Assembly (NCBI RefSeq): GCF_007667275.1
Contig: NZ_VDQT01000001.1
Span: 1,131,600-1,195,599 of the forward strand
Direction: 5' to 3'
DNA length: 64,000 nt
Source: Stenotrophomonas rhizophila
Lineage (GTDB): Bacteria; Pseudomonadota; Gammaproteobacteria; Xanthomonadales; Xanthomonadaceae
The position numbers and the translations under genes are program-made. The first letter of the stretch is position 1; every line of letters starts with the position of its first letter. This document shows, piece after piece, positions 25,038-33,334 of this stretch. The notes beneath the pieces were generated by a model. That model searched no databases. It was not told the DNA's origin and saw nothing but the letters and a program-made list of their open reading frames with translations.

Positions 25038-27005
25038 TCAGACCGTGCCGGCCTTCTTGCCGGTGCGGTAGATCAGCCAGCCCACCAGGAACAGGACCGC
25101 CAGCCCGATCCATTGCGCGGCCGGCAGGTGGAACGGCACGGCCAGCACGTCGGCGCGGCTGCTGAGCACGATCGGCACGGCGATGGCGATGCCCATCAGC
25201 GCCTCACCGGTGATCAGGCCCGCGGCGAACAGCACGCCCGGCTTGTGGATGCGGTCGCGGCCCTCTTCATCGTCGGCGCGGACCCTGTGGAACCGCTCGA
25301 CCAGGTAGGAAATCAGACCGCCCAGGAAGATCGGCACCATCAGTTCCAGCGGCAGGTAGATGCCGATGGCGGCCGCCAGCACCGGCACCCGGAAGCGTGC
25401 GTTGCGCGACTTCAGCCAGCTGTCGAACGCGATGATCGCCGCACCGACCACGGCACCGATGCCGATGAAGGTCCACGGCAGTTCACCGCCGAACAGCCCC
25501 TTGGCCACCGAGGCCATCAGGTTGGCCTGCGGTGCGGCCAGTGCGTTCGGGTGCAGGTCGGACTTGACCCCGATGCCGTACGCGGTGGCCAGCAGGTTCA
25601 GCACCGGCGCCATGATCAGCGCGCACGAGAACGCGCCGATGCCCAGCATCAGCTGCTGCTTCCACGGCGTGGCGCCGACGATGTAGCCGGCCTTGAGGTC
25701 CTGCAGGTTGTCGCCGCCCACCGCCGCGGCGCAGCACACCACCGCGCCGATCATGATCGCGGCCACCGCACCGAGCGGCGCGCCGCCGATACCCACCGGG
25801 GTCAGGCCGTCCTTGCCCAGCAGCAGCACCAGCACCGCCGAGGCGAACAGGATGGTGGAAATGGTGATGCCCGAGACCGGGTTGTTGGACGAACCGATCA
25901 GGCCGGCCAGGTAGGCCGAGACCGAAACGAACAGGAAGCCGGCCACGATCATGATCAGGGTCATCGGGATGGACACGTGCCACTGGCCGACGATGGCCTG
26001 GTACAGCGCCAGCAGCGGCAGGGTGAACACCACCAGCGCCACCAGCATCCACTTCATCGGCAGGTCGCGTTCGGTGTGCGCCAGTGCCGGGCCGCCGCTC
26101 TTGCGCGCAGCCGCGAAGCCGCTCTTGACGCCGTTGAGCAGCGACTTGCGCAGCGAGATCAGGGTCCAGACGCCGCCGATCAGCATGGCGCCCACGCCGA
26201 GGTAACGCATCTTCGCGCCCCAGATGGCGAACGCGGCCTCGGTCGAGGACGCCGTCGCAATTGACGCGGCCAGGGCCGGATCGGTATTCATGAAGAACGC
26301 CTGGTACAGCGGGATCGCGATGTGCCAGGTGAGGATCGAGCCGGACACCACCACGATGCCGACGTTCAAGCCGACGATGTAGCCCACGCCCAGCAGGGCC
26401 GGCGAGAGATTGGTGCCGATGAACGCGGTGACCTTCGAACTGCCGACGTAGGCCGACGTGGCCCAGGCATCGGGGATCAGGCGCATGCCGCTTTCCGCGG
26501 CCAGCTTGACCACTGCGCCGATGGCGGCCGACACCGCCAGGATCTTCAGGCCCGGGCCCGGGTTTTCACCGGCCTTGAGCACCTCGGCCGCGGCCTTGCC
26601 TTCCGGGAAGGGAAGCGGGTCTTCGACGATCATCGAGCGCCGCAGCGGCACCGAGAACAGTACGCCCAGCAGGCCGCCCAGCCCGGCGATGCCGAGCACC
26701 CACCAGTACTTGAAGTCCGGCCAGTAGCCCATGATCACCAGCGCCGGGATCGTGAAGATCACGCCCGCTGCGATCGACGAACCGGCCGATGCGCCGGTCT
26801 GCACGATGTTGTTTTCCAGGATGGTGCCGCCGCCGAGCAGGCGCAGCACCCCCATGGAAATCACCGCCGCCGGGATGGCCGTGGCGATGGTCAGGCCTGC
26901 GAACAGACCCAGGTAGGCGTTGGCCGCCGACAGGATCACCGCCAGCACGATGGCAAGCACCACCGCGCGGAAAGTGAGCTGTTTGGGCGCAGCGTCGTTG
27001 TTCAT
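25038..27005 (-). CDS. OPT family oligopeptide transporter
   Basis: A 655-residue protein with about 14 to 16 helices. The family signatures are present: TFRAVVLAIVLAVILSAANAYLGL near the N-terminus, ISMGVLRLLGGG, ENNIVQTGASAGSSIAAGVIFT (the NIVQT-ASAG block), DPLPFPEGKAAAEVLKAGE, IGSSNNPVSGITI and GGDNLQDLKAGYIVGATP. OPT proteins couple uptake of peptides or metal chelates to proton flow. Start ATG 27005 is used; the open frame upstream runs into palindromic DNA and the next gene. It is transcribed toward the S9 peptidase gene and ends in its own terminator. Confidence 0.92.
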   Translation of the reverse strand: MNNDAAPKQLTFRAVVLAIVLAVILSAANAYLGLFAGLTIATAIPAAVISMGVLRLLGGGTILENNIVQTGASAGSSIAAGVIFTIPALVIMGYWPDFKYWWVLGIAGLGGLLGVLFSVPLRRSMIVEDPLPFPEGKAAAEVLKAGENPGPGLKILAVSAAIGAVVKLAAESGMRLIPDAWATSAYVGSSKVTAFIGTNLSPALLGVGYIVGLNVGIVVVSGSILTWHIAIPLYQAFFMNTDPALAASIATASSTEAAFAIWGAKMRYLGVGAMLIGGVWTLISLRKSLLNGVKSGFAAARKSGGPALAHTERDLPMKWMLVALVVFTLPLLALYQAIVGQWHVSIPMTLIMIVAGFLFVSVSAYLAGLIGSSNNPVSGITISTILFASAVLVLLLGKDGLTPVGIGGAPLGAVAAIMIGAVVCCAAAVGGDNLQDLKAGYIVGATPWKQQLMLGIGAFSCALIMAPVLNLLATAYGIGVKSDLHPNALAAPQANLMASVAKGLFGGELPWTFIGIGAVVGAAIIAFDSWLKSRNARFRVPVLAAAIGIYLPLELMVPIFLGGLISYLVERFHRVRADDEEGRDRIHKPGVLFAAGLITGEALMGIAIAVPIVLSSRADVLAVPFHLPAAQWIGLAVLFLVGWLIYRTGKKAGTV

Positions 27006-27062
27006 GGAAGCCCCTGCTGTAAAAATCCCGTCAAACCTAGCCTTCATGCAGATGCAAGGCAA

Positions 27063-27143
27063 GCCGTGCCAACGGCACGGCGTATCGCCGAAGGCGATAC
27101 CGGGGCGCCAAAGGCGCCCCGCGTAGCCCCGGCCGTTGGCCGG
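27063..27143. repeat. Four consecutive short-loop hairpins
   Basis: Four perfect palindromes stand in a row, each with a 3-nt loop: GCCGTGCC-AAC-GGCACGGC (27063-27081), GTATCGCC-GAA-GGCGATAC (27082-27100), GGGGCGCC-AAA-GGCGCCCC (27102-27120), and CCGGCC-GTT-GGCCGG after GTAGC (27129-27143). Only the last looks like the SMAG class. Confidence 0.9.
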
Positions 27144-27218
27144 ACCAGGTAATGCCCACCCCCAACCACCCAAACCAGCAAACCCGGATCCGCAACCCGG
27201 ACAACCCATTTGTAATGT

Positions 27219-27224
27219 TATATC
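27219..27224 (+). promoter_or_regulatory. Candidate -10 of the acyltransferase-like gene
   Basis: TATATC in an AT-rich island (TTGTAATGTTATATC) 28 bp before the GTG start. No convincing -35. Confidence 0.4.
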
Positions 27225-27251
27225 CTGTCGCACCACCCTTCCCGTGTCCCA

Positions 27252-28400
27252 GTGGCCCCCACACTCCCCCGCCTGACCTCCATCGACCAGCTGCGCGGCA
27301 CCGTGATCGTGCTGATGCTGCTGGACCACGTGCGTGAGACCTTCTATCTGCATCAGCAGGTCCCCGACCCGATGGCGGTCGACCAGGTCGAACCGGCCCT
27401 GTTCGCCAGCCGCCTGCTCGCCCACCTGTGCGCCCCGGTGTTCGTGCTGCTCACTGGCCTGTCGGCCTGGCTGTACGGCAGTTCCCAGCCCGACCCGCGC
27501 CGGGCCGCCTCGGCGTTCCTGCTCAAGCGCGGCCTGTTCCTGATCGCGCTCGAACTGACCGTGGTGAACTTCGCCTGGACGCTGCAGTTCCCGCCGAGCG
27601 TGATCTACCTGCAGGTGATCTGGGCGATCGGCATCAGCATGGTCGCCCTGGCCTTCCTGCTGTGGCTGCCGCGCGGCGCCCTCGCCGCCCTGGCGCTGGC
27701 GGTGATCGCCGGCCACAACCTGCTGGACGGCGTGCACGCCAGCGGCGACGGCCCGCTCGCCGTGCTCTGGAAGATCCTGCACCAGCGCGACTGGATCGCC
27801 GTCGGCGATGCCCTGCGCCTGCGTACCTCGTATCCCGTCCTGCCGTGGATCGCGGTCATCGCCCTCGGCTACACGCTTGGCCCCTGGTTCGCCCGCAATG
27901 GCGACCCTGCTCTGCGCCGGCGCCGCCTGCTGTGGGCGGGCGGCGGCGCCCTCGTCGCGTTCGCCCTGCTGCGTGCCGCCAATGTCTACGGCGACGCGCC
28001 GTGGCAGGCGTCCGGCAGCAGCATGCAGACCGCGATGAGCCTCCTCAACGTCACCAAGTACCCGCCGTCGCTGCTGTTCCTGCTGCTCACGCTTGGCATC
28101 GGCCTGCTCCTGCTGCGCCTGTACGAGCATCCGCGCGTGGCCCGCGCACTGGCTCCGCTGGCCAACGTGGGCGCCGCCCCGATGTTCTTCTACCTGCTGC
28201 ACCTGTATGTGCTGAAGGCGCTGTACGTCGCCGCCGAGGCGCGCTGGGGCCACACCCATGGCGCGTATTTCGGCGTGGACCACGTGTGGCAGCTGTGGTT
28301 GATCACCGCCGCGCTCGCGCTGGCGCTGTATTGGCCGACGCGCGCTTTCGCGCGGCTGAAGGCGCGGCGGAAAGACCTTGTCTGGTTGCGGTATCTGTAG
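27252..28400 (+). CDS. HGSNAT/DUF1624-like membrane acyltransferase
   Basis: A 382-residue protein with about ten helices. The N-terminal block TSIDQLRGTVIVLMLLDHVRE is the family signature, with the Arg and the Asp-His pair (DH) that in the related heparan-alpha-glucosaminide acetyltransferase lies near the active site. Further helices include LLAHLCAPVFVLLTGLSAWL and PMFFYLLHLYVLKALYV. These proteins probably move acyl groups across or onto membrane-facing sugars, but the substrate is unknown. The start is GTG 27252. The TAG stop codon lies in the GTAG repeat at 28397. Confidence 0.85.
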   Translation: MAPTLPRLTSIDQLRGTVIVLMLLDHVRETFYLHQQVPDPMAVDQVEPALFASRLLAHLCAPVFVLLTGLSAWLYGSSQPDPRRAASAFLLKRGLFLIALELTVVNFAWTLQFPPSVIYLQVIWAIGISMVALAFLLWLPRGALAALALAVIAGHNLLDGVHASGDGPLAVLWKILHQRDWIAVGDALRLRTSYPVLPWIAVIALGYTLGPWFARNGDPALRRRRLLWAGGGALVAFALLRAANVYGDAPWQASGSSMQTAMSLLNVTKYPPSLLFLLLTLGIGLLLLRLYEHPRVARALAPLANVGAAPMFFYLLHLYVLKALYVAAEARWGHTHGAYFGVDHVWQLWLITAALALALYWPTRAFARLKARRKDLVWLRYL

Positions 28401-28464
28401 AGCCACCCCATGGGTGGCTGCCGGGTACACCGCGAAGAGCAAGCCACGCATGGCGTGGCTCTAC
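28397..28464. repeat. Inverted pair of SMAG-like palindromes
   Basis: Left copy 28397-28421 (GTAG, AGCCACCC-CAT-GGGTGGCT); right copy 28442-28464 (AGCCACGC-ATG-GCGTGGCT then CTAC). TAG 28398-28400 is the stop codon of the preceding gene. Confidence 0.88.
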
Positions 28465-28529
28465 GCGGCATTTCGTTCCGACATCGCAGCCCTTGAGGGG
28501 CGCGGGGCGGTCGGCATAGCGCCAACAGC

Positions 28530-28554
28530 GTACCGACCAACGGTCGGTACCTAC
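28530..28554 (-). repeat. SMAG-like palindrome, minus orientation
   Basis: Perfect stem GTACCGACC-AAC-GGTCGGTAC then CTAC. Confidence 0.85.
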
Positions 28555-28636
28555 CGGGAGGCCGATGTGGAACGGGCGGCAGCCAGCAAGCGTTGGTCGA
28601 GCGATAATCGCGAACTGTTTTGTCGCCTATCGCCTG

Positions 28637-30394
28637 ATGACTGCTACCGCCCTGCCCGCTTCCGACGACTTCCTTGGCCACCCCAAGGGCGTTTACGTCT
28701 GCTTCTTCACCGAAATGTGGGAGCGCTTCTCCTTCTACGGCATGAAGGCGCTGCTGCTGCTGTACCTCACCAAGTACCACCTGTTCGGCGACAAGGCCGG
28801 GCTGGACCTGCTCGGTGCCTACGGCGGCCTGGTCTACTGCATTCCCGTGTTTGGCGGCCTGCTCGCGGACCGCTGGCTGGGCATGCGCAAGGCGGTGGTG
28901 TTCGGCGGCGTGCTGCTGGTGCTGGGCCACCTTGGCATGGCCTTCGAAGGCCACGCCGCCACCCGCATCGACGGCCAGGTGGTCCGCGACGATGCCGCGC
29001 TCGGCGTCACCTACCTCTCGCTGGCCCTGATCATCATGGGCGTGGGCTTCCTCAAGCCCAACATCTCCACCATCGTCGGCAAGCTCTACCCCGAGAACGA
29101 CCCGCGCCGCGATTCCGGCTTCTCCCTGTTCTACGCCGGCATCAACCTCGGCGCCCTGTTCGCCTCGCTGGTCTGCGGCTTCCTCGGCGAAGCGTATGGC
29201 TGGAAATACGGCTTCGGCGCCGCCGGCATCGGCATGGTGGTCGGCCTGGCCATGTTCCTGTGGGGCCAGAAGTACCTGCACGGCCACGCCGAACCCACCG
29301 ATCCCGCCGCGCTGCGCCAGCCCGTGTTCGGCCTGCGCCGCGAATGGCTGATCTACGCCGCCGCCGTGCTCGGCGTGCTGCCCGTGGCCGCATTGATGTG
29401 GGCCGCCGCCAACGGCGCGTTCGCCCTTGGCGGCGAAATCAGCCTGGCGCTGATGCTGATGATCGTCGTGCTCGGTGCCGTACTGGTCTGGTTCGCCTGG
29501 TTCACCGGCACCCGCTGCACCCCGGTGCAGGGCCAGCAGATGATCGCCCTGATGGCACTGATCTTCATGGCCCTGGTGTTCTTCACCCTGTACGAGCAGA
29601 CCTACGGCTCCTGGGTCACCTTCACCGACCGCATGCTGACCAAGGACCTGGTGCCCGCACTGGTGATCCAGGGCGGCACCCCGCTGCCGTGGTCGATCGC
29701 CTCGTTGCTGCTGGCCCCGCTCGGTTTCGTGGTCGCCGCCCGCCTGTCCGAACGCAACCCCGGCTCCAGCGCCCCGCGCACCCTGTTCATCGCCATCGTC
29801 GCCCTGATGCTGGTGCTGCTGGTCCGCGACTGCCTGGTGATTCCGCAGACCGCCGGCTCGCTCACTTACCTCGGCGGCCTGTTCCTGGTCGTGCTGGCGC
29901 CGCTGTTCGCCCTGCTCTGGGCGTGGCTGGACAGGCGCCGGCTGGACCCCTCCAAGCCGGTCAAATCCTCGCTCGGCCTGGTGTTCGGCGCCCTCTCCTT
30001 CATTCCACTGGCGCTGGCGGCGCAACAGGTCGGCGCCACCGGCCAGATGGCCAGCGTGTGGTGGCTGGTCCTGGCCTACCTGGTGCTGGAAATCGGCGAG
30101 ATGTGCCTGTCGCCGGTCGGCCTGTCCGCGGTTACCCAGCTCGCCGCCCCGCGCGTGGTCAGCCTGATGATGGGCACCTGGTTCCTCGCCACGGCCTTCT
30201 CCGAAACGCTGGCCGCCCTGTTCGGCAAGCTCGCCGCCATCGAGGTGCCGGAGGGCGAAACCATGAACATCGCCACCGCCGCCGCCAGCTACGAACACCT
30301 GTTCTGGCTGTTGATGTGGATCGGCCTGGGCTGCGCCGCCGTCGCGCTGGCCAGCGCGCCGTGGTTGAAACGGATGATGCACGGCGTGAAGTGA
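28637..30394 (+). CDS. Proton-dependent oligopeptide transporter (POT/PTR2 family)
   Basis: A 585-residue MFS-type di/tripeptide carrier. The POT motif ExxERFxxYG is present as FTEMWERFSFYG (about 19-30), with LLADRWLGMRKAV in the first half, GVGFLKPNISTIVG (the FxKPxxxxxxG block), FSLFYAGINLGAL and FTLYEQTYGSWV (a POT EQ motif with YEQ). The family imports short peptides with protons. Start ATG 28637 is chosen because the family motif begins about 20 residues in. With the neighbouring OPT carrier and S9 peptidases it points to peptide feeding. Confidence 0.94.
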   Translation: MTATALPASDDFLGHPKGVYVCFFTEMWERFSFYGMKALLLLYLTKYHLFGDKAGLDLLGAYGGLVYCIPVFGGLLADRWLGMRKAVVFGGVLLVLGHLGMAFEGHAATRIDGQVVRDDAALGVTYLSLALIIMGVGFLKPNISTIVGKLYPENDPRRDSGFSLFYAGINLGALFASLVCGFLGEAYGWKYGFGAAGIGMVVGLAMFLWGQKYLHGHAEPTDPAALRQPVFGLRREWLIYAAAVLGVLPVAALMWAAANGAFALGGEISLALMLMIVVLGAVLVWFAWFTGTRCTPVQGQQMIALMALIFMALVFFTLYEQTYGSWVTFTDRMLTKDLVPALVIQGGTPLPWSIASLLLAPLGFVVAARLSERNPGSSAPRTLFIAIVALMLVLLVRDCLVIPQTAGSLTYLGGLFLVVLAPLFALLWAWLDRRRLDPSKPVKSSLGLVFGALSFIPLALAAQQVGATGQMASVWWLVLAYLVLEIGEMCLSPVGLSAVTQLAAPRVVSLMMGTWFLATAFSETLAALFGKLAAIEVPEGETMNIATAAASYEHLFWLLMWIGLGCAAVALASAPWLKRMMHGVK

Positions 30395-30401
30395 CACCCC
30401 G

Positions 30402-30430
30402 ACGGCACCTACAGGTGCCGTTGTCGTTTC
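30402..30430 (+). terminator. Hairpin terminator of the POT gene
   Basis: Stem ACGGCACC-TACA-GGTGCCGT (with one more outer pair), 6 bp after the stop, followed by TGTCGTTTCT, a weak T tract. Confidence 0.55.
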
Positions 30431-30500
30431 TGGCGCGGAACAATTCCGGCGCCTTGCATATAAACGGTTCTTAACACCATCCGACCGGGTCACACTTCCT

Positions 30501-30537
30501 GGTCGTTGAAACTAGTTGTAGTTACTCCCGAACGACC
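30501..30537 (+). promoter_or_regulatory. Leader stem-loop upstream of the autotransporter gene
   Basis: Inverted repeat GGTCGTT (30501-30507) and AACGACC (30531-30537) with a 23-nt loop. TATAAA at 30459-30464 is a possible -10 upstream. The stem sits about 80 bp before the start codon. Confidence 0.35.
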
Positions 30538-30619
30538 GCTCACCACCATGGCGCTCCCCCGCGTGCAGACCTGTCCGAAGCAGGTGCATGCCTTCCCTGA
30601 TGCGTCCATGGAGTGTCCA

Positions 30620-33298
30620 ATGACCCCCGCAGTTCCGTCCCGTCGGCCCCTGGCCGCGTTCATCGCCCTTGCCCTCTGCACCACCTTCGCTGCCCCCGTG
30701 CAGGCTGACGACACCTCGGACTGCGAGGCCACGCCTGACGAACTCCACTGCGACGACAGCGAGGCCGGGTCGCGCGGCGTAAGCGGCTGGCTGCTGGGCG
30801 GCCTGGCCCTGGCCGGCGGCGCTGCAGCAGCGGCCGGGGGTGGCGGTGGCGGTGGCGGTGGCGGCAGCAGCGGCGACGGTGGTGGTGGCGGCGGCGGTGG
30901 CGGCACCGTGCCCGGCAGCGAAGGCGGCCAATACAGCGGCAACCAGCAGCTGGCCGCCCCCGGCACCGATATCAGCTGGGACCGCAACGTGGAAACCCGC
31001 GTGGTCGGCAACGCGCGCAATGAAGGCACCCTGCAGATCAGCGCCGGCACGCTTGCGGTGCGCAACGACGGCCAGCTGCGCAACAACGGCACGTTGCGCA
31101 TCGGCCAGGCCGCGCGCCTGCTGCTGGAAAACGACGGCGAGCTGGACAATTACGGCCACCTCGAACTGCAGGGCCAGCTGCAGCTGCAGCGCGATGGCAG
31201 CCTGGAGAACCATGGCACCCTGTCCGCGCGCGGCGCCGCCATCCGCATCGACGGCGATTCGGAGCTGGAGAACCTGGGCCGCATGGAGCTGCGCGACACC
31301 CTGGTCACGCTCTCCGGCGAAAGCGAATTCGACAACGGCGAGCGTCGCCGCAACGCCAGCCTGTTCATCGAGGGCGGCGGCTTTGTCCTCGGCGGCATGG
31401 CCGAGTTCGACAACCACGGCAGCGTCACCGCCAGCGGCAGCTTCAACCAGGGCGCACTGGTGCACGCGGTAACCGCCCGCGTCGGCAACGAGCGCGACAC
31501 CATCGAAGCCTTCGACAACCACGGCCAGCTCAGCCTGGACGGCAACGCGCGTGTATTGACCCTCGTCGCCGACAGCCATGCCAGCACCGGCATCAACCGC
31601 CGCGGCGCGCAGATCACCAGCAACGCACGCAACCACGCCGCCCTGCACGCCGAAGGCAGCTACGCCACCCTGCTCAACCAGGGCACGCTCACGGTGACCG
31701 GTGATGGCGCGGTGGCGATGTCCGGCGCACGCGGTGCCACCCTGATCAACGACGGCGTGATCAACCTCGGCGTGGCCGGTGGCAGCAACGGCCAGAACCT
31801 GGTGGCGATGCAGTCCGATGGCTCGGCCACGCTCAACAACCGCCGCGGTGGCGTGATCAACATCCACGCCGACAACTCGCACGCGTTCCGCATGGGCGCC
31901 AGCGGCGGCGGGCGCCTGATCAACAACGGCCAGGTCAATGTGTACGGCAGCGGCAGCGGCGTGCATGCCGACCTGCCCACCCAGGGCGCCGATCGCCCGG
32001 CACCGGACCTGGGCTGGCAGGCACCGCGTGGCATCGGTGGCTATACCGTGGGCACCAACGCCGACGGCAGCGCCGGGCAGATGGTGCTGCATGCCGGCGG
32101 CGACCTGTCCGATATCGACGTCGATACGGGCTTCACCCGCGGTACCGATGCCTCGCAGGTCCGGCTGGAGGGCGTCTTCCTCGGTGCCGACGGCGGTGAG
32201 CAGAACATCCGCAGCGCCACCGTGGTGTGGCAGGCCCAGGCCGAGCGCGACGACGCAGGGACGGTCGACGTGGTGATGACCCGCAACGATTACCGCGACC
32301 TGGCCGACGCCGGCACCCACGGTGTCGCCTCGGCTCTGGAAGCCGGCTACGGCAACAACGCGCTGTACCACAGCCTGGAAGTGTCCAGCGCTGCCGAGTT
32401 CAACCACGCGCTGACCCAGCTGTCCGGCGCCGGGCTGGCCATGGCCGGGCTGCGCCTGGGCGCCAATGGCGAAGCCTTCTGGTCGAGCCTGGCCCGTGCC
32501 ACGCCGGCCAGCGGCTATCGCATGGTTGCGTTTGGTCCGGGGTCGGCCAGCGCGTCCGGCGTGCAGGGCGTGGGCACCGGCATGCAGATGGCGATGTCGC
32601 TGGGCGGCGGGCGCCAGCTGCAGCTGAGCACCGGCCTGCTGGGCTCGGACTTCGCCACCGACGGCGGCCAGACCCGCTCGCAGTCGCGCTTCGCGGGTAT
32701 CGGCATGGCCCAGGCGCTGGGCGCGTTCACCCTGCAGCACACGCTGGGCAACGAATGGCACCAGACCGACGGCCAGCGCCAGCTGCAGTGGGGCGGCACG
32801 CGCATGCGTGCACACAGCCAGCGGGCGCTGTCGCGCACGCGGCTGGGCAGCACGCTCAGCACGGCGCTGGCGGTTGCGGGGCTGGACTGGCAGCCGCGAC
32901 TCGGCGCCACCGCCTGGCATGCGCGCGAAGGCGCGTTCCATGAAGTGGGTGCCGATGCACTGGGCCTGTCCGTCGGCGACGGTACGCGCAGTGGCATGCA
33001 GCTGGAACTGGGCAGCTCGGTCAGCGGCTACCTGGGCAACGGCTGGTCGCTGCGCGGCGACGCCGCGCTGTATCAGTCGCTGGCGCATCGTGCCAGCGTG
33101 CGCAGCGCCACCCTCCACGGTGCAGGCGACCACGCCTTCGCGGTGCCGGGACTGGCACCGTCAGGCATGGACTACCGCGTGATGTTGGGCGCGGACTACC
33201 GCTACCGCCGCACCCACCTGGGCGGCGCGGTCATGGCCGAGCGCCTGCTCGGGGTGCGCGACGTGCAGGCGCAGATGCAGGTGTCGATGGCGTTCTGA
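30620..33298 (+). CDS. Type V autotransporter with glycine-rich linker and beta-solenoid passenger
   Basis: An 892-residue secreted protein. Residues 1-29 are a signal peptide (ending APVQA). A hydrophobic segment GWLLGGLALAGG (about 56-67) and a very long poly-Gly stretch (about 73-95) follow, a pattern seen in other xanthomonad autotransporters. The passenger (about 100-600) consists of short repeats with N-x-G-x-L (LRNNGTLRI, LDNYGHLEL, LENHGTLSA, FDNHGQLSL), which read as a right-handed beta-solenoid. The C-terminal 270 residues form the autotransporter barrel, ending QVSMAF with the terminal Phe. No protease or lipase motif is visible in the passenger, so adhesion is the likeliest role. 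Start ATG 30620 fits the signal peptide; the frame is open further upstream. Confidence 0.85.
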   Translation: MTPAVPSRRPLAAFIALALCTTFAAPVQADDTSDCEATPDELHCDDSEAGSRGVSGWLLGGLALAGGAAAAAGGGGGGGGGGSSGDGGGGGGGGGTVPGSEGGQYSGNQQLAAPGTDISWDRNVETRVVGNARNEGTLQISAGTLAVRNDGQLRNNGTLRIGQAARLLLENDGELDNYGHLELQGQLQLQRDGSLENHGTLSARGAAIRIDGDSELENLGRMELRDTLVTLSGESEFDNGERRRNASLFIEGGGFVLGGMAEFDNHGSVTASGSFNQGALVHAVTARVGNERDTIEAFDNHGQLSLDGNARVLTLVADSHASTGINRRGAQITSNARNHAALHAEGSYATLLNQGTLTVTGDGAVAMSGARGATLINDGVINLGVAGGSNGQNLVAMQSDGSATLNNRRGGVINIHADNSHAFRMGASGGGRLINNGQVNVYGSGSGVHADLPTQGADRPAPDLGWQAPRGIGGYTVGTNADGSAGQMVLHAGGDLSDIDVDTGFTRGTDASQVRLEGVFLGADGGEQNIRSATVVWQAQAERDDAGTVDVVMTRNDYRDLADAGTHGVASALEAGYGNNALYHSLEVSSAAEFNHALTQLSGAGLAMAGLRLGANGEAFWSSLARATPASGYRMVAFGPGSASASGVQGVGTGMQMAMSLGGGRQLQLSTGLLGSDFATDGGQTRSQSRFAGIGMAQALGAFTLQHTLGNEWHQTDGQRQLQWGGTRMRAHSQRALSRTRLGSTLSTALAVAGLDWQPRLGATAWHAREGAFHEVGADALGLSVGDGTRSGMQLELGSSVSGYLGNGWSLRGDAALYQSLAHRASVRSATLHGAGDHAFAVPGLAPSGMDYRVMLGADYRYRRTHLGGAVMAERLLGVRDVQAQMQVSMAF

Positions 33299-33309
33299 TC
33301 GACCGCGGT

Positions 33310-33334
33310 GCCGCCACGCAGGGCGTGGCGCTAC
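33310..33334 (-). repeat. SMAG-like palindrome, minus orientation
   Basis: Stem GCCACGC-AGG-GCGTGGC then GCTAC. CTA 33331-33333 is TAG on the minus strand and is the stop codon of the S9 gene. Confidence 0.85.

Noticed and set aside
27211..27230. Zur-type operator (TGTAATGTTATATC)
   Set aside because: Only one half resembles a Zur-type site; no symmetric second half is present.
27006..28451. Long minus-strand extension of the OPT gene frame
   Set aside because: It runs antisense through the acyltransferase-like gene and palindromic DNA and has no family similarity. The OPT protein starts at 27005.
30512..33133. Large minus-strand open frame opposite the autotransporter
   Set aside because: It mirrors a repetitive GC-rich coding region; the plus frame has a signal peptide, linker and barrel, the minus frame nothing recognisable.
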